DNA from: Labia minor
Taxonomy: Eukaryota; Arthropoda; Insecta; Dermaptera; Spongiphoridae
Length of the DNA stretch: 64,000 nucleotides
NCBI GenBank assembly: GCA_963082975.1
Contig: OY720345.1
Coordinates: 28,528,611-28,592,610 of the forward strand
Direction: 5' to 3'
The notes below the pieces were generated by a model. That model had not been told where the DNA came from, searched no databases, and saw only the letters and a program-made list of their open reading frames with translations. Made by a program: the position numbers and the translations under genes. Below, piece by piece: positions 24,640 through 36,416 of this stretch (the first letter of the stretch is position 1; every line of letters starts with the position of its first letter).

Positions 24640-24679
24640 AGACACACATGCAAAAGCGAAGCTTTGCCGGGTCTGCTAG
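24640..24679 (+). mobile_element. Helitron 3' terminus
   Basis: GCAAAAGCGAAGCTTTGC can fold into a hairpin and is followed by CGGGTCTGCTAG with T next, matching the hairpin plus CTRR^T rule. No matching 5' end is assigned. Confidence 0.5.
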
Positions 24680-27059
24680 TTATACAATAAAGGACTCATT
24701 AATGCGTAAATAATTAAATTTAATGTTAATTATTTATAAAGAAACACCAAAAGAACGCTGAATCTTAATTACAATTTTTTAAAAGACATCCTTAACCCAT
24801 TAAGTACCAACTTATTAATTTTTTTAAATTAAATTTTTTTTATTAAAATGTATTTATTAGGGCTTAAATGTTTAGGAAAAATTTTTTTCCAAATTATAAT
24901 TACTGAGAAATTAAGTGATAATTATTTGAGACCACTGGGACAATATGATTTAAAAATCTTTCTTATTCTCTATCTATTAGTGTGATGGATGGACTTGACA
25001 ATTTTTGTGCGATTTCTTTTATGTTTGGCATAAAATTACCAAGTTTTATTCTTAAATCTCCCCTTTCAATTTATTTTTTACTAAAGAGACATCCATATAC
25101 CCCCAATAGACCCCTTGGTGATCATAGACCCCCAGGGGGTCCTCATGGACCCCTTTGAGAATAGCTGCTCTATCTCATCTCTCCCCATTATATTTCTAAA
25201 AATCCTTTAGGATATTATTATTAGTATAAGGTTATATAATTTAGAGATACAGTACAAAGGTTTTTTATTTAATTAATATTTATTTTAATTTTAAAAAATT
25301 CAAAAAAACTTACCTAGCTATAATATTTGACATATGATAAGGTTAATTACAATTTTTTAATAGACATCCTTAATAAATAGAAAAATAATAATTTTTAAAT
25401 AATATAAATAATATTTAATTATAATCTATCTAATCAAAGAAAATAAAAGTTTGAATCTATTTGATAGTTGATCTTTTTATATATAATTAATCTCAAATTA
25501 AATATTTTTTAATATAAAAAAAACAAATTTCATATGTATTGTCGTATATAAGATATAAGGGGGTTGGTATTTTATAAGAAAAAATGGATTATAAAATTAG
25601 TTTAATTAATTGGTAGCACTCTGGATTGAATTTTGTATAATTAAAAGGGTTATTGAATCCGCGTAGGTTGATATGGGAAATATTAAAATTGAATAGGTTC
25701 AATATGAAAAAATGGAATATATATAAAATTATAACTAAAAATTATTTATTTAATAAACTAGGAGAATTAAGATTACAATGGATAACAAAAGAAATCAAGA
25801 TGAAATAGAATAATTGAATGGTACCGAAAAAAAAGATATAAATATAAATTAAAAGAACTTTAATTTATATTTTAGCAATTGCAATTATAATTAATGATTA
25901 ATTACCTATGGTCGACCACAGTTAGTATATTGTGTAGTTAAGGAATGAGAATTCATTGGAGACTTGAGTCTTGAGTGTCGTCCGGCGGATTTAACTGGGA
26001 CATCGATTGTGCAGCAATATTTCTCAAAAAAAGGGGTTGTGTATGAGATGCCCTTCCAGCCAAGAAAAATGTTTGTCTCACTTTTCTCAAATCTTGATCA
26101 AGACTAACTCCACTATCTCATTTTCACCAATAATCAAACCTTCCCCCACTTTGAACACATGGATGGGTCCCTGTACATGTGCAGACAACATGTCCCATGA
26201 CCAAACGTCCTTTTCTTTAATTTAGCACCATGTGTTCAAAAATGAAAGTTCTAGCTTTCGCATTATGATATACATAAAAAATGTATTTTTTAGGATTATA
26301 TATTACAGTATATTTATTTATTTTTAATATTAAACGTATTTCATATGTATATTTATTTTTATAAATGTTTAGGCAAATGTTGAAATTAATATATATTTAA
26401 ATTCAAATTGTATTTAATAGCGCTATCTACTGGACAAGGTGAAGATCTCGCCCTCTTTTGATCATAAGTCATACTATAACTATCAAACACAGAGCATACG
26501 TATCAGAGGGGATCACTCAATGCTATTTTTTTCTCACCCTTAGTGATGGCAAGTGATGGCAAGGATGGCAAACAGGTTGGACATGTGGGAGCGTTTTTAC
26601 CGACCGGAGAGGGGCATTTTTAAATTTTTTTTGTATGAATATTGTGAATTTAAAAATTATTTATTGAGATATAAAATTAGCATTACAGAAATCAAATATG
26701 CTTTTTTCAAATATCCAAATAAATAATTTAAATTAACAGAAAACTTCACCTACTTTTATGTAATTTACATAAATAAAATAAACGAATAATGTTCTTGTTA
26801 ATATTTTATATGTATGGATTAAAAATTTTCAATGCCAATATTTGAAACGAGAGAAACACATACGAATTGTTCTTAGTGAGAAGGAAATTTATAAATAAAT
26901 AATCATTTCTATTTCCAAAAAGATACTATTTAAAAAGATCACAAGAAATCCATAAATCATTGATTAACTAAGAATAATTAATCCAACGTATTTTTAATCA
27001 TCTAAGTTTATCAAAAAACTGAATTACGAACATTTGGGTAAATTTATAAATGAAAAAAA

Positions 27060-27345
27060 TTTGGGATGTCTCCGGTCGGCTATCATGCAAATTCCAATTG
27101 GATAAATTAACACATATATATTATATTTAAATGAAATTATAAATTAAAATTAATAAATAGTATTTATTAAACCAGCGCGAGTTTGGCTCTTTGTTGAGGG
27201 CATCTGGTCACATGCTGGCGCGTGATTGTTAGTCAACGTGCTAAAAAATTAATTCCGGTACTTTTAGCGATTCAACGAAGCTGAAATTCTATATATAGCA
27301 GTTTTATGCAATTTTTAAACATGTGAAAAACTATAAAAGATATAC
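27060..27345 (+). repeat. ACTATCTCG family small element, partial
   Basis: Shares, in order, TTTGGCTCTTTGTTGA, AAAAAATTAATTCCGGTAC and GCTGAAATTCTATATATAGC with the copies at 40702, 44333 and 59700-60147. Its 3' part is missing. Confidence 0.65.
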
Positions 27346-28009
27346 TGAGAGGAGTACGTGAATATATTTGATATAATAGTGCTTATTGTGAATTTCTATA
27401 TTGCTGTGAAATTTGTATTTATTTATCAAATATTAAATAATTTAACTTTGTTATTTGATTTGTTACAATGTAATTTAAATTATTTATCAAACAATTTATA
27501 ATAAATTTTTCAATTTTATTTGTGTTAAATGTTAAATAAAATTTATATTTATATTTATCAAATAATTAATAATATAACTTCATAAGTTATATAGAATAGT
27601 ATAGTCTGATATTCAAATAATTGCAGGGAATTCGGAAGGCCTGTGGGAGGGGGTGATCTTCGGCCATTTTTTTTTGCCGTGCCATCTATTGGACGCCTGA
27701 AGAGTCGACTTTTTACATGTAACGCCATCTGGTGTTCGAGTTACGCCTGTCCCATAAGCATAAGATGGATACTGGGGTGCTATCAAAACATGGCCCCCCC
27801 AACCCCCAATTTATATGCAAATTATATTAATTTTTCTCCCGTAAACACGAAATGAGCACCAATTATTTCATATCAAAAATCAATCAGGATAATCTAAGGT
27901 ACGCACTGGTATTTTTATTTTTCCGATCCGTTGAGGGATTAGTTACGGTGGTCCATTACCATTATTTGGGTAGGTATAAGGTTATATAATTTTGAGTTAT
28001 ATTAAAACA

Positions 28010-29741
28010 ATGAATATAAAAAAAGAGTTGGAAATTTCAAAGAAGAAATTTGAAATTCTTATGAAATATACACAGGTAAAAAAATTTATAATTTATACTT
28101 TGTTATTTTCTTACGTTGATTTATTTTTTAATTATTAAATTATAGGAAATAAATGAATATAATCCATTAAAACAAGAACTTATTTCATTAAAAGAAGACA
28201 ACATATTTTTAAAGAATAAACTTATTTCATTAGAAGACAAAATCGGAAAGGTATGAATGAAAGTGAAAAATTTAATAATTAAAGACATATTTTAAAATTA
28301 TTTTCTTCAAAATAGAAAAACTCTTAAAGCATATTACAAAATGCTAAAGTTATTTATTTCTAATTTGTAATTATTCATTCTGAATTATGTATTCATAATT
28401 CAATTATTATTTTAAAGAATAATAAACTAGTTGAATATATCTGGTAGCCCTCATAAGACATTTCAATCGATGTATTCAGTAGATTAAATATATTTGTATC
28501 GCGATTGGCAATCATTTTTTAAAAATAGAAAATTAGTAAAATAGTAAGATATTTAAAAAAGTCTATTGAAATAAAAAATTAATATTAAAGTTTTAAATAA
28601 TTTAAAAATTAATATTTTTTATTAAAGTTGACTAAAATGTAAAAAAATTTATAATTTATCAAAAAAATACTTTGAAAACCATCGATAAAAAAAGCGAATA
28701 TGGTATAAAAAAAGATTGAAAATAAGTGTGAGAGAGATTAATTGCGACGTGACCTAGAAAGGTCAGAGCAATAAACCAAAACATGTCAACGGCAAAAGCA
28801 CTTTTTTGAAATCAAAATGACTTGAAACATGAATATCTATGAAAAACGCATACCGATAGTTCGAAAACCTTAGAGATTTTTCCAATTCAAGTCTCATTTT
28901 CTTTGTTTAAATTCTAAGAAAAATTTTCTCTCATTAGAGATTAAATGTGTATTTTATAATTCTCTATAAGTTGTTGAAAATATTTTTTTTTTATTTTTTC
29001 TATTTTAAGAAATATGGTTATTTTCCTTTTTTGGTACAAATTTATCTTTGTTATTTAAAGTCGGACAATATTTTTTATAAAAGATGAAATTTGTAGAATA
29101 AAATTCTCGATAAAAGTTTCATATAAAATTTCCTATACTAAACTATTAATAGTTTAGGAAAAATAGATATTTTTTACTTTTTTAATATTTATTTATTTAT
29201 AAGTCTATATATGTAATCGAATATATATATTATTTAATCGAAAATATTGTATTAGTAGGAAATTATTTTAGTTAATTATATTAGGAGGAAAAACATTTTG
29301 ATACTAATTAATTTTTTAGGTTATTTCTTCAATTGATGAGTTGAATGAAAATATTTATTTTTATTCAGAAAAGGGAGATAATAAAGAGATTTTTTCGAAG
29401 CAAGTATATTACATTAAGCAGTTAAATCGAGTCATCTAAGATTAATAAAATATTTAATTGATAAAGGAGCAAATATGAATGCATATTTAGAAATAATCAA
29501 ATATTTAATTGATAAAGGACCAAATGTGAATGCAGAGGGATTAAGTGGATCGACTCAATTACATATTGCATCTCAGAATGGTCATTTAGAAATAATCAAA
29601 TATTTAATTGATAAAGGAGCAAATGTGAATGCAGAGGACTCAGATGGATGGAATCCATTACATCTTGCATCTCAGAATGGTCATTTAGAAATAATCAAAT
29701 ATTTAATTGATAAAGGAGCAAATGTGAATGCAGAGGAATAA
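28010..29741 (+). pseudogene. 5' exons of the ankyrin-repeat gene, disrupted
   Basis: Exon 1 is 28010-28075 (ATG, 22 codons), exon 2 is 28146-28250 (35 codons), and exon 3 starts at 29320; all junctions are GT/AG, phase 0. Exons 1-2 are rich in Lys, Glu, Leu and Ile with heptad-like spacing (KQELISLKEDNIFLKNKLI), suggesting a short coiled coil. Exon 3 begins VISSIDELNENIYFYSEKGD and reads to NR near 29435, where the reading frame shifts by one base into SHLRLIKYLIDKGANMNAY and the ankyrin array. A nonsense codon, TAA at 29739-29741, sits where sister repeats have TCA (Ser). These lesions separate the N-terminus from the large open array downstream. The intron between exons 2 and 3 (28251-29319) holds nothing else that I recognise. 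Confidence 0.65.
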
Positions 29742-29822
29742 GATGGATGGACTCCATTACATATTGCATCTCAGAATGGTCATTTAGAAATAATCAAGTA
29801 TTTAATTGATAAAGGAGCAAAT

Positions 29823-32800
29823 GTGAATGCAGAGGGATTAAATGGATGGAATCCATTACATCTTGCATCTCAGAATGGTCATTTAGAAATAATCAAATAT
29901 TTAATTGATAAAGGAGCAAATATGAATGCACAGAATTCAAGAGGATCCATACCATTACATATTGCATCTCAGAATGGTCATTTAGAAATAATCAAATATT
30001 TAATTGATAAAGGAGCAAATGTGAATGCAGAGGAATCAGATGGATGGACTCCATTATATATTGCATCTCAGAATGGTCATTTAGAAATAATCAAATATTT
30101 AATTGATAAAGGAGCAAATGTGAATGCAGAGGGATTAAATGGATTGACTCCATTACATAGTGCATCTCAGAATGGTCATTTAGAAATAATCAAATATTTA
30201 ATTGATAAAGGAGCAAATGTGAATGCACAGAATTCAAGTGGATCCATACCATTACATATTGCATCTCTGAATGGTCATTTAGAAATAATCAAATATTTAA
30301 TTGATAAAGGAGCAAATGTGAATGCAGAGGGATTAAATGGATATACTCCATTACATATTGCATCTCAGAATGGTCATTTAGAAATAATCAAATATTTAAT
30401 TGATAAAGGAGCAAATGTGAATGCAGAGGGATTAAATGGATCGACTCCATTACATATTGCATCTCAGAATGGTCATTTAGAAATAATCAAATATTTAATT
30501 GATAAAGGAGCAAATGTGAATGCACAGATTTCAAGAGGATCCATACCATTACATATTGCATCTCAGAATGGTCATTTAGAAATAATCAAATATTTAATTG
30601 ATAAAGGAGCAAATGTGAATGCAGAGGAATCAGATGGATGTACTCCATTACATATTGCATCTCAGAATGGTCATTTAGAAATAATCAAATATTTAATTGA
30701 TAAAGGAGCAAATGTGAATGCAGAGGGATTAAATGGATGGAATCCATTACATATTGCATCTCAGAATGGTCATTTAGAAATAATCAAATATTTAATTGAT
30801 AAAGGAGCAAATGTGAATGCAGAGGAATCAGATGGATCGACTCCATTATATATTGCATCTCAGAATGGTCATTTAGAAATAATCAAATATTTAATTGATA
30901 AAGGAGCAAATGTGAATGCAGAGGGATTAAATGGATGGACTTCATTACATATTGCATCCCAGAAAGGTCATTCAGAAATAATCAAATATTTAATTGATAA
31001 AGGAGCAAATGTGAATGCACAGAATCCAAGAGGATCCATACCATTACATATTACATCTCAGAATGGTCATTTAGAAATAGTCAAATATTTAATTGATAAA
31101 GGAGCAAATGTGAATGCAGAGGAATCAGATGGATGGACTCCATTACATATTGCATCTCAGAATGGTCATTTAGAAATAATCAAATATTTAATTTATAAAG
31201 GAGCAAATGTGAATGCAGTGGGATTAAATGGATGTACTCCATTACATATTGCATCTCAGAATGGTCATTTAGAAATAATCAAATATTTAATTGATAAAGG
31301 AGCAAATGTGAATGCACAGAATTCAAAAGGATCCATACCATTACATATTGCATCTCAGAATGGTCATTTAGAAATAATCAAATATTTAATTGATAAAGGA
31401 GCAAATGTGAATGCACAGAATTCAAGAGGATCCATACCATTACATATTGCATCTCAGAATGGTCATTTAGAAATAATCAAATATTTAATTGATAAAGGAG
31501 CAAATGTGAATGCAGAGGAATCAGATGGATGTACTCCATTACATATTGCATCTCAGAATGGTCATTTAGAAATAATCAAATATTTAATTGATAAAGGAGC
31601 AAATGTGAATGCAGAGGGATTAAATGGATGGAATCCATTACATATTGCATCTCAGAATGGTCATTTAGAAATAATCAAATATTTAATTGATAAAGGAGCA
31701 AATGTGAATGCAGAGGAATCAGATGGATCGACTCCATTATATATTGCATCTCAGAATGGTCATTTAGAAATAATCAAATATTTAATTGATAAAGGAGCAA
31801 ATGTGAATGCAGAGGGATTAAATGGATGGACTTCATTACATATTGCATCCCAGAAAGGTCATTCAGAAATAATCAAATATTTAATTGATAAAGGAGCAAA
31901 TGTGAATGCACAGAATCCAAGAGGATCCATACCATTACATATTACATCTCAGAATGGTCATTTAGAAATAGTCAAATATTTAATTGATAAAGGAGCAAAT
32001 GTGAATGCAGAGGAATCAGATGGATGGACTCCATTACATATTGCATCTCAGAATGGTCATTTAGAAATAATCAAATATTTAATTTATAAAGGAGCAAATG
32101 TGAATGCAGTGGGATTAAATGGATGTACTCCATTACATATTGCATCTCAGAATGGTCATTTAGAAATAATCAAATATTTAATTGATAAAGGAGCAAATGT
32201 GAATGCACAGAATTCAAAAGGATCCATACCATTACATATTGCATCTCAGAATGGTCATTTAGAAATAATCAAATATTTAATTGATAAAGGAGCAAATGTG
32301 AATGCACAGAATTCAAGAGGATCCATACCATTACATATTGCATCTCAGAATGGTCATTTAGAAATAATCAAATATTTAATTGATAAAGGAGCAAATGTGA
32401 ATGCAGAGGACTCAGATGGATGGAATCCATTACATATTGCATCTCTGAATAGTCATTTAGAAATAATCAAATATTTAATTGATAAAGGAGCAAATGTGAA
32501 TGCACAGAATTCAAGAGGATCCATACCATTATATATTGCATCTCAGAATGGTCATTTAGAAATAATCAAATATTTAATTGATAAAGGAGCAAATGTGAAT
32601 GCAGAGGAATCAGATGGATGGAATCCATTACATATTGCATCTCAGAATGGTCATTCAGAAATAATTAAATATTTAATTGATAAAGGAGCAAATGTGAATG
32701 CACAGAATTCAATAGGATCCATACCATTACATATTGCATCTCAGAATGGTCATTTAGAAATAATCAAATATTTAATTGTTAAAGGAGCAAATGTGAATGC

Positions 32801-34082
32801 AGAGGAATCAGATGGATGGACTCCATTATATATTGCATCTCAGAATGGTCATTTAGAAATAATCAAATATTTAATTGATAAAGGAGCAAATGTGAATGCA
32901 GAGGAATCAGATGGTTGGACTCCATTACATATTGCATGTCAGAATGGTCATTTAGAAATAATCAAATATTTAATTGATAAACGAGCAAATGTGAATGCAG
33001 AGGAATCAGATGGATGGGCTCCATTATATATTGCATCTCAGAATGGTCATTTAGAAATAATCAAATATTTAATTGATAAAGGAGCAAATGTGGGATTAAA
33101 TGGATGTACTCCATTACATATTGCATCTCAGAATGGTTCTTTAGATATAATTAAATATTTAATTCATAAAGGAGCAAATGTGAATGCAGAGGGATTAAAT
33201 GGATGGACTCCATTACATATTGCATCTCAGAAAGGTCATTCAGAAATAATCAAATATTTAATTGATAAAGGGGCAAATGTGAATGCAGAAAAATCAGATG
33301 GATGGACTCCATTACATATTGCATCTCGGAAAGGTCATTCAGAAATAATCAAATATTTAATTGATAAAGGAGCAAATGTGAATGCAGAGGAATCAGATGG
33401 ATGGACTCCATTACAAATTGCATCTCAGAATGGTCATTTAGAAATAATCAAATATTTAATTGATAAAGGAGCAAATGTGAATGCAGAGGAATCAGATGGA
33501 TGGAATCCATTACATATTGCATCTCAGAATGGTCATTTAGAAATAATCAAATATTTAATTGATAAAGGAGCAAATGTGAATGCAGAGGGATTAAATGGAT
33601 TGACTCCATTACATATTGCATCTCAGAATGGTCATTTAGAAATAATCAAATATTTAATTGATAAAGGAGCAAATATGAATGCACAGAATTCAAGAGGATC
33701 CATACCATTATTACATATTGCATCTCAGAATGGTCATTTAGAAATAATCAAATATTTAATTGATAAAGGAGCAAATGTGAATGCAGAGGACTCAGATGGA
33801 TGGAATCCATTACATATTGCATCTCTGAATAGTCATTTAGAAATAATCAAATATTTAATTGATAAAGGAGCAAATGTGAATGCAGTGGGATTAAATGGAT
33901 GGACTCCATTACATATTGCATCTCAGAATGGTCATTCAGAAATAATTAAATATTTAATTGATAATGGAGCAAATGTGATTGTACAGATTTCAAGTGGATC
34001 CATACCATTATGTCAGAATGGTCATTTAGAAATAATCAAATATTTAATTGATAAAGGAGCAAATGCTAAGGCAAAGGATTAA
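29823..34082 (+). CDS. Giant ankyrin-repeat protein, 1419 codons open
   Basis: About 43 consecutive ankyrin repeats of 33 residues, each close to PLHIASQNGHLEIIKYLIDK plus a GANVNA turn and one of three linkers (EESDG, EGLNG, QNSRG). The frame is open from 29742; the first ATG in it is 29823, which is inside a repeat, so the true start lies in the disrupted 5' exons. Ankyrin arrays are solenoids that bind other proteins; no catalytic, death or membrane domain is attached. The C-terminus (GANAKAKD) ends with the array. Odd units: a repeat lacking three residues (GANVGLNG, about 33090), an extra Leu (SIPLLHIA, about 33710) and a last-but-one repeat missing HIAS (about 34010). Near-identity at DNA level points to recent unequal exchange. 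It could be a pseudogene that kept an open frame, or a gene using a downstream start. A bacterial origin is not supported because spliced exons precede it. Confidence 0.7.
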   Translation: MNAEGLNGWNPLHLASQNGHLEIIKYLIDKGANMNAQNSRGSIPLHIASQNGHLEIIKYLIDKGANVNAEESDGWTPLYIASQNGHLEIIKYLIDKGANVNAEGLNGLTPLHSASQNGHLEIIKYLIDKGANVNAQNSSGSIPLHIASLNGHLEIIKYLIDKGANVNAEGLNGYTPLHIASQNGHLEIIKYLIDKGANVNAEGLNGSTPLHIASQNGHLEIIKYLIDKGANVNAQISRGSIPLHIASQNGHLEIIKYLIDKGANVNAEESDGCTPLHIASQNGHLEIIKYLIDKGANVNAEGLNGWNPLHIASQNGHLEIIKYLIDKGANVNAEESDGSTPLYIASQNGHLEIIKYLIDKGANVNAEGLNGWTSLHIASQKGHSEIIKYLIDKGANVNAQNPRGSIPLHITSQNGHLEIVKYLIDKGANVNAEESDGWTPLHIASQNGHLEIIKYLIYKGANVNAVGLNGCTPLHIASQNGHLEIIKYLIDKGANVNAQNSKGSIPLHIASQNGHLEIIKYLIDKGANVNAQNSRGSIPLHIASQNGHLEIIKYLIDKGANVNAEESDGCTPLHIASQNGHLEIIKYLIDKGANVNAEGLNGWNPLHIASQNGHLEIIKYLIDKGANVNAEESDGSTPLYIASQNGHLEIIKYLIDKGANVNAEGLNGWTSLHIASQKGHSEIIKYLIDKGANVNAQNPRGSIPLHITSQNGHLEIVKYLIDKGANVNAEESDGWTPLHIASQNGHLEIIKYLIYKGANVNAVGLNGCTPLHIASQNGHLEIIKYLIDKGANVNAQNSKGSIPLHIASQNGHLEIIKYLIDKGANVNAQNSRGSIPLHIASQNGHLEIIKYLIDKGANVNAEDSDGWNPLHIASLNSHLEIIKYLIDKGANVNAQNSRGSIPLYIASQNGHLEIIKYLIDKGANVNAEESDGWNPLHIASQNGHSEIIKYLIDKGANVNAQNSIGSIPLHIASQNGHLEIIKYLIVKGANVNAEESDGWTPLYIASQNGHLEIIKYLIDKGANVNAEESDGWTPLHIACQNGHLEIIKYLIDKRANVNAEESDGWAPLYIASQNGHLEIIKYLIDKGANVGLNGCTPLHIASQNGSLDIIKYLIHKGANVNAEGLNGWTPLHIASQKGHSEIIKYLIDKGANVNAEKSDGWTPLHIASRKGHSEIIKYLIDKGANVNAEESDGWTPLQIASQNGHLEIIKYLIDKGANVNAEESDGWNPLHIASQNGHLEIIKYLIDKGANVNAEGLNGLTPLHIASQNGHLEIIKYLIDKGANMNAQNSRGSIPLLHIASQNGHLEIIKYLIDKGANVNAEDSDGWNPLHIASLNSHLEIIKYLIDKGANVNAVGLNGWTPLHIASQNGHSEIIKYLIDNGANVIVQISSGSIPLCQNGHLEIIKYLIDKGANAKAKD
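30534..32315 (+). repeat. 891 bp higher-order tandem duplication in the ankyrin array
   Basis: Nine repeats (9 x 99 bp) occur twice in a row. Diagnostic variants such as EESDGCTPL, EGLNGWNPL, SLHIASQKGHSEI, HITSQNGHLEIVKYL and LIYKGANVNAVGLNGC recur exactly 891 bp apart (for example 30621 and 31512). Confidence 0.9.
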
Positions 34083-34561
34083 AATGTATGGGCTTTATTA
34101 TACAGGGTATCCGAAAGACTTTTCGTTCACCCTGTATATACTATATATAATCTCACAATGGATACTTAGAAATAATAAAATAATTATTTTATTTTATATG
34201 GATCCATAGCATTCAAGTTGAATATCTTCATTGTATTTATATAAAAGGTTTATAATTGATAAATTTGACAAATGTGAATGCAGGTGGATGATCTCAAACA
34301 ATAATATTCACTATTCAAAATCTAATTTTATAAATAAATATTACTTTTTTATTTTTTATTATCTTTATATATTTTTCTTTACAATTAAATTTTGAAATTA
34401 TATTTTTTTTTAATTAAACGAAATTTTTGTAAATAAAATTATTCTTTTTTTTTTCTTTCATTAAATAAATAAATCCCTAATTATTGTTTAAGGACTTTTT
34501 GAGATGATATTATGAATAGTTTGATTTCATGTATTTGTCAACATTTACTTTTACTACTATA
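34083..34561 (+). other. Decayed ankyrin repeats and short hairpin downstream of the gene
   Basis: TCTCACAATGGATACTTAGA (about 34151) and GGATCCATAGC (about 34200) are worn pieces of the repeat unit, so the array once continued. A tight inverted pair ATACAGGGT/ACCCTGTAT (34100-34139) resembles the ends of a collapsed mariner-type miniature element. The rest is AT-rich. Confidence 0.5.
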
Positions 34562-36012
34562 TCTTATCTTATTATGCTAGCTAAAATTGTATATATCTAT
34601 ATATCTATATATAACCATTGGTTCTCAAAAACCGCTCTAACGATTTTTTTCAAATTCACACTAGATATAGTATTTTAAAGAAAAATTGAGTTTTATTGAT
34701 CACATCTCTTGAAACTTACAGCTTCATTATTAATTTCTTAATTAAAAATTATATATGGGTGTGACGTCATCAATTTTATTCCCGCCTTTTTTTAAAGATA
34801 TTGTATTAATATTTTTTTTATATTTAAAATATTTTAAAATAAAATAAATTTCGAAATAAAATTAAAAATATTTATTTTTAATAATATATATATATATAAT
34901 CTCTCTCAAAAAAAAAACAACAAAATAAAATACGGTTGGTTGACTCCCGCTTTTTTTTTAATGAATTGTATTAACATTTTTTTATATTTAAAATATTTTA
35001 AAATTCATTATTTAATTTCGAAATAAAATTAAAAATATTTATTTTTAATAAAATATGTATATATATTTATTAATCACTCTCAAAAAAAACAAAAACAAAA
35101 ACAAAAAAACATATAATTCTTGCTAAGAGAGTAAAAAATGTCATATTAATCATCTTAATATATTAGTCTAGGGCGTAGAGAGACTGTTTTGACGAGTAAA
35201 CTTCCCAGGATCGAAACCGGCGGAAAATAATTTTTTTTTTTTTTTTAATCTACTATTTTATATTTATTTATTCATTGTTCTTTTATTAAATTTAATATTT
35301 ATTAATATTATTTATTATTAATTTATATATGGACAAATGACACTCATATTGAAATTTGACTCCCGCCTTATTTTAAAAGATATTGTATTAATATTTTTTT
35401 TATATTTAAAATATTTTAAAATTTTTTATTTAATTTCGAAATAAAATTAAAAATATATATTTTAATAATATTTTATAATTATAAATTACGATATATATTT
35501 ATCATTCTTCCAATAAAAAAAAAATATTCATGCACTTAAAAACATATCTAATCTATCTATATACATATTTATGTATTATTGAGGACCCCAAGTTCCATTC
35601 ATTTTAATCAGATTGATGCAATGATGCAACATTTAATAATTGTAATAAATAATTAAAGAATTGTATATCAGCTCGGTGTCCCAAGTATTAATATTACCAG
35701 CCAAACCCAATATAATAATGAATTATTTTTATTTAACTTAATTACCTAGCCGAGGCTCGGGGTCCCGGTGTGATCTTAATATATTGTCAGAATTAGATAA
35801 ATAATGTAGAGAGAAAAATTATTTAAAAATAGATATTTATTTAAATGAAATAAAATTATTTAATTTACAGAATGAAAATGTCTATAATAATGTTTAAACT
35901 TTTTCGAGCGACAGCTCGGTATCCCAGGTATTAATATTATCAGCCAAACCCAATAATAATGAATCATTTTTTTTAACTTAAGTACCGAGCCGAGGCTCGG
36001 GGTCCCGGTACT
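34562..36012 (-). repeat. GC-hairpin repeat element, copy 2 (inverted)
   Basis: Reverse-complement relative of 10288-11562. The CCGAGCC..GGCTCGG unit occurs twice here (about 35655-35772 and 35890-36012). The opposite end is expanded: a CCCGCC(T)n..ATTTCGAAATAAAATTAAAA segment occurs three times (about 34780-34930, 34945-35110, 35355-35520). No ORF. Confidence 0.6.
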
Positions 36013-36408
36013 AAATTTCTTTATGTCATTACTTGGCCGATTGCCATTAAAACTTTCAGATATATAGAGTAAGGTGAGGCAAAGATATCCACGGGGTCAA
36101 AGGTGGGCACTCTGATTTTAATCTTCTGGTCGTCTTGAAGTAGTCCTAAATATCTAGATTAGGTAAGTAATGAACGAATACAAAATGAGTTATGTTTTTG
36201 TCTCATTCCATTTAATATACGTGGATTTTTACATGATTGCAACCTGTACTAACATGCACTTTTCTAACTATTTAATTCTTTTGATTGAAAGCCTTTAAAT
36301 TAAAAATAGTGACAAAATTAAATGGCAATAAACGGCAAGTGTTTTATTTGAGAGGTCCCTAGAAAATTAATTAACTAATTCATTTTAATTAGGCTCTTTA
36401 TTCAAAGT
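36013..36408. other. Intergenic DNA, no gene seen
   Basis: Nothing supportable was found here. Confidence 0.4.
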
Positions 36409-36416
36409 ATCTAGAC

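Larger units (their letters stand above)
24395..27970 (-). repeat. Right arm of the palindrome, with three insertions
   Basis: Mirrors 22705-23935 but is broken by extra DNA at about 24605-24885 (contains a Helitron 3' end), 25540-26310 (AT-rich, one unrecognised 72-codon frame at 26007-26225) and 26490-27775 (contains a small element at 27060-27345). The left arm lacks all three, so either these inserted after the arms arose or the left arm lost them. Confidence 0.75.

Noticed and set aside
26007..26225. 72-codon frame in a GC-richer patch of the palindrome arm
   Set aside because: No recognisable motif on either strand and no splice context; kept only as a note.
29461..34082. Regular 99 bp direct repeats could be taken for a CRISPR array or satellite
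   Set aside because: The period is a multiple of three, the frame is open for over 1400 codons and every unit translates to a canonical ankyrin repeat.
29461..34082. Ankyrin gene as a transfer from an intracellular bacterium such as Wolbachia
   Set aside because: Upstream exons with GT/AG introns join it in phase, and base composition matches the surroundings; nothing bacterial flanks it.
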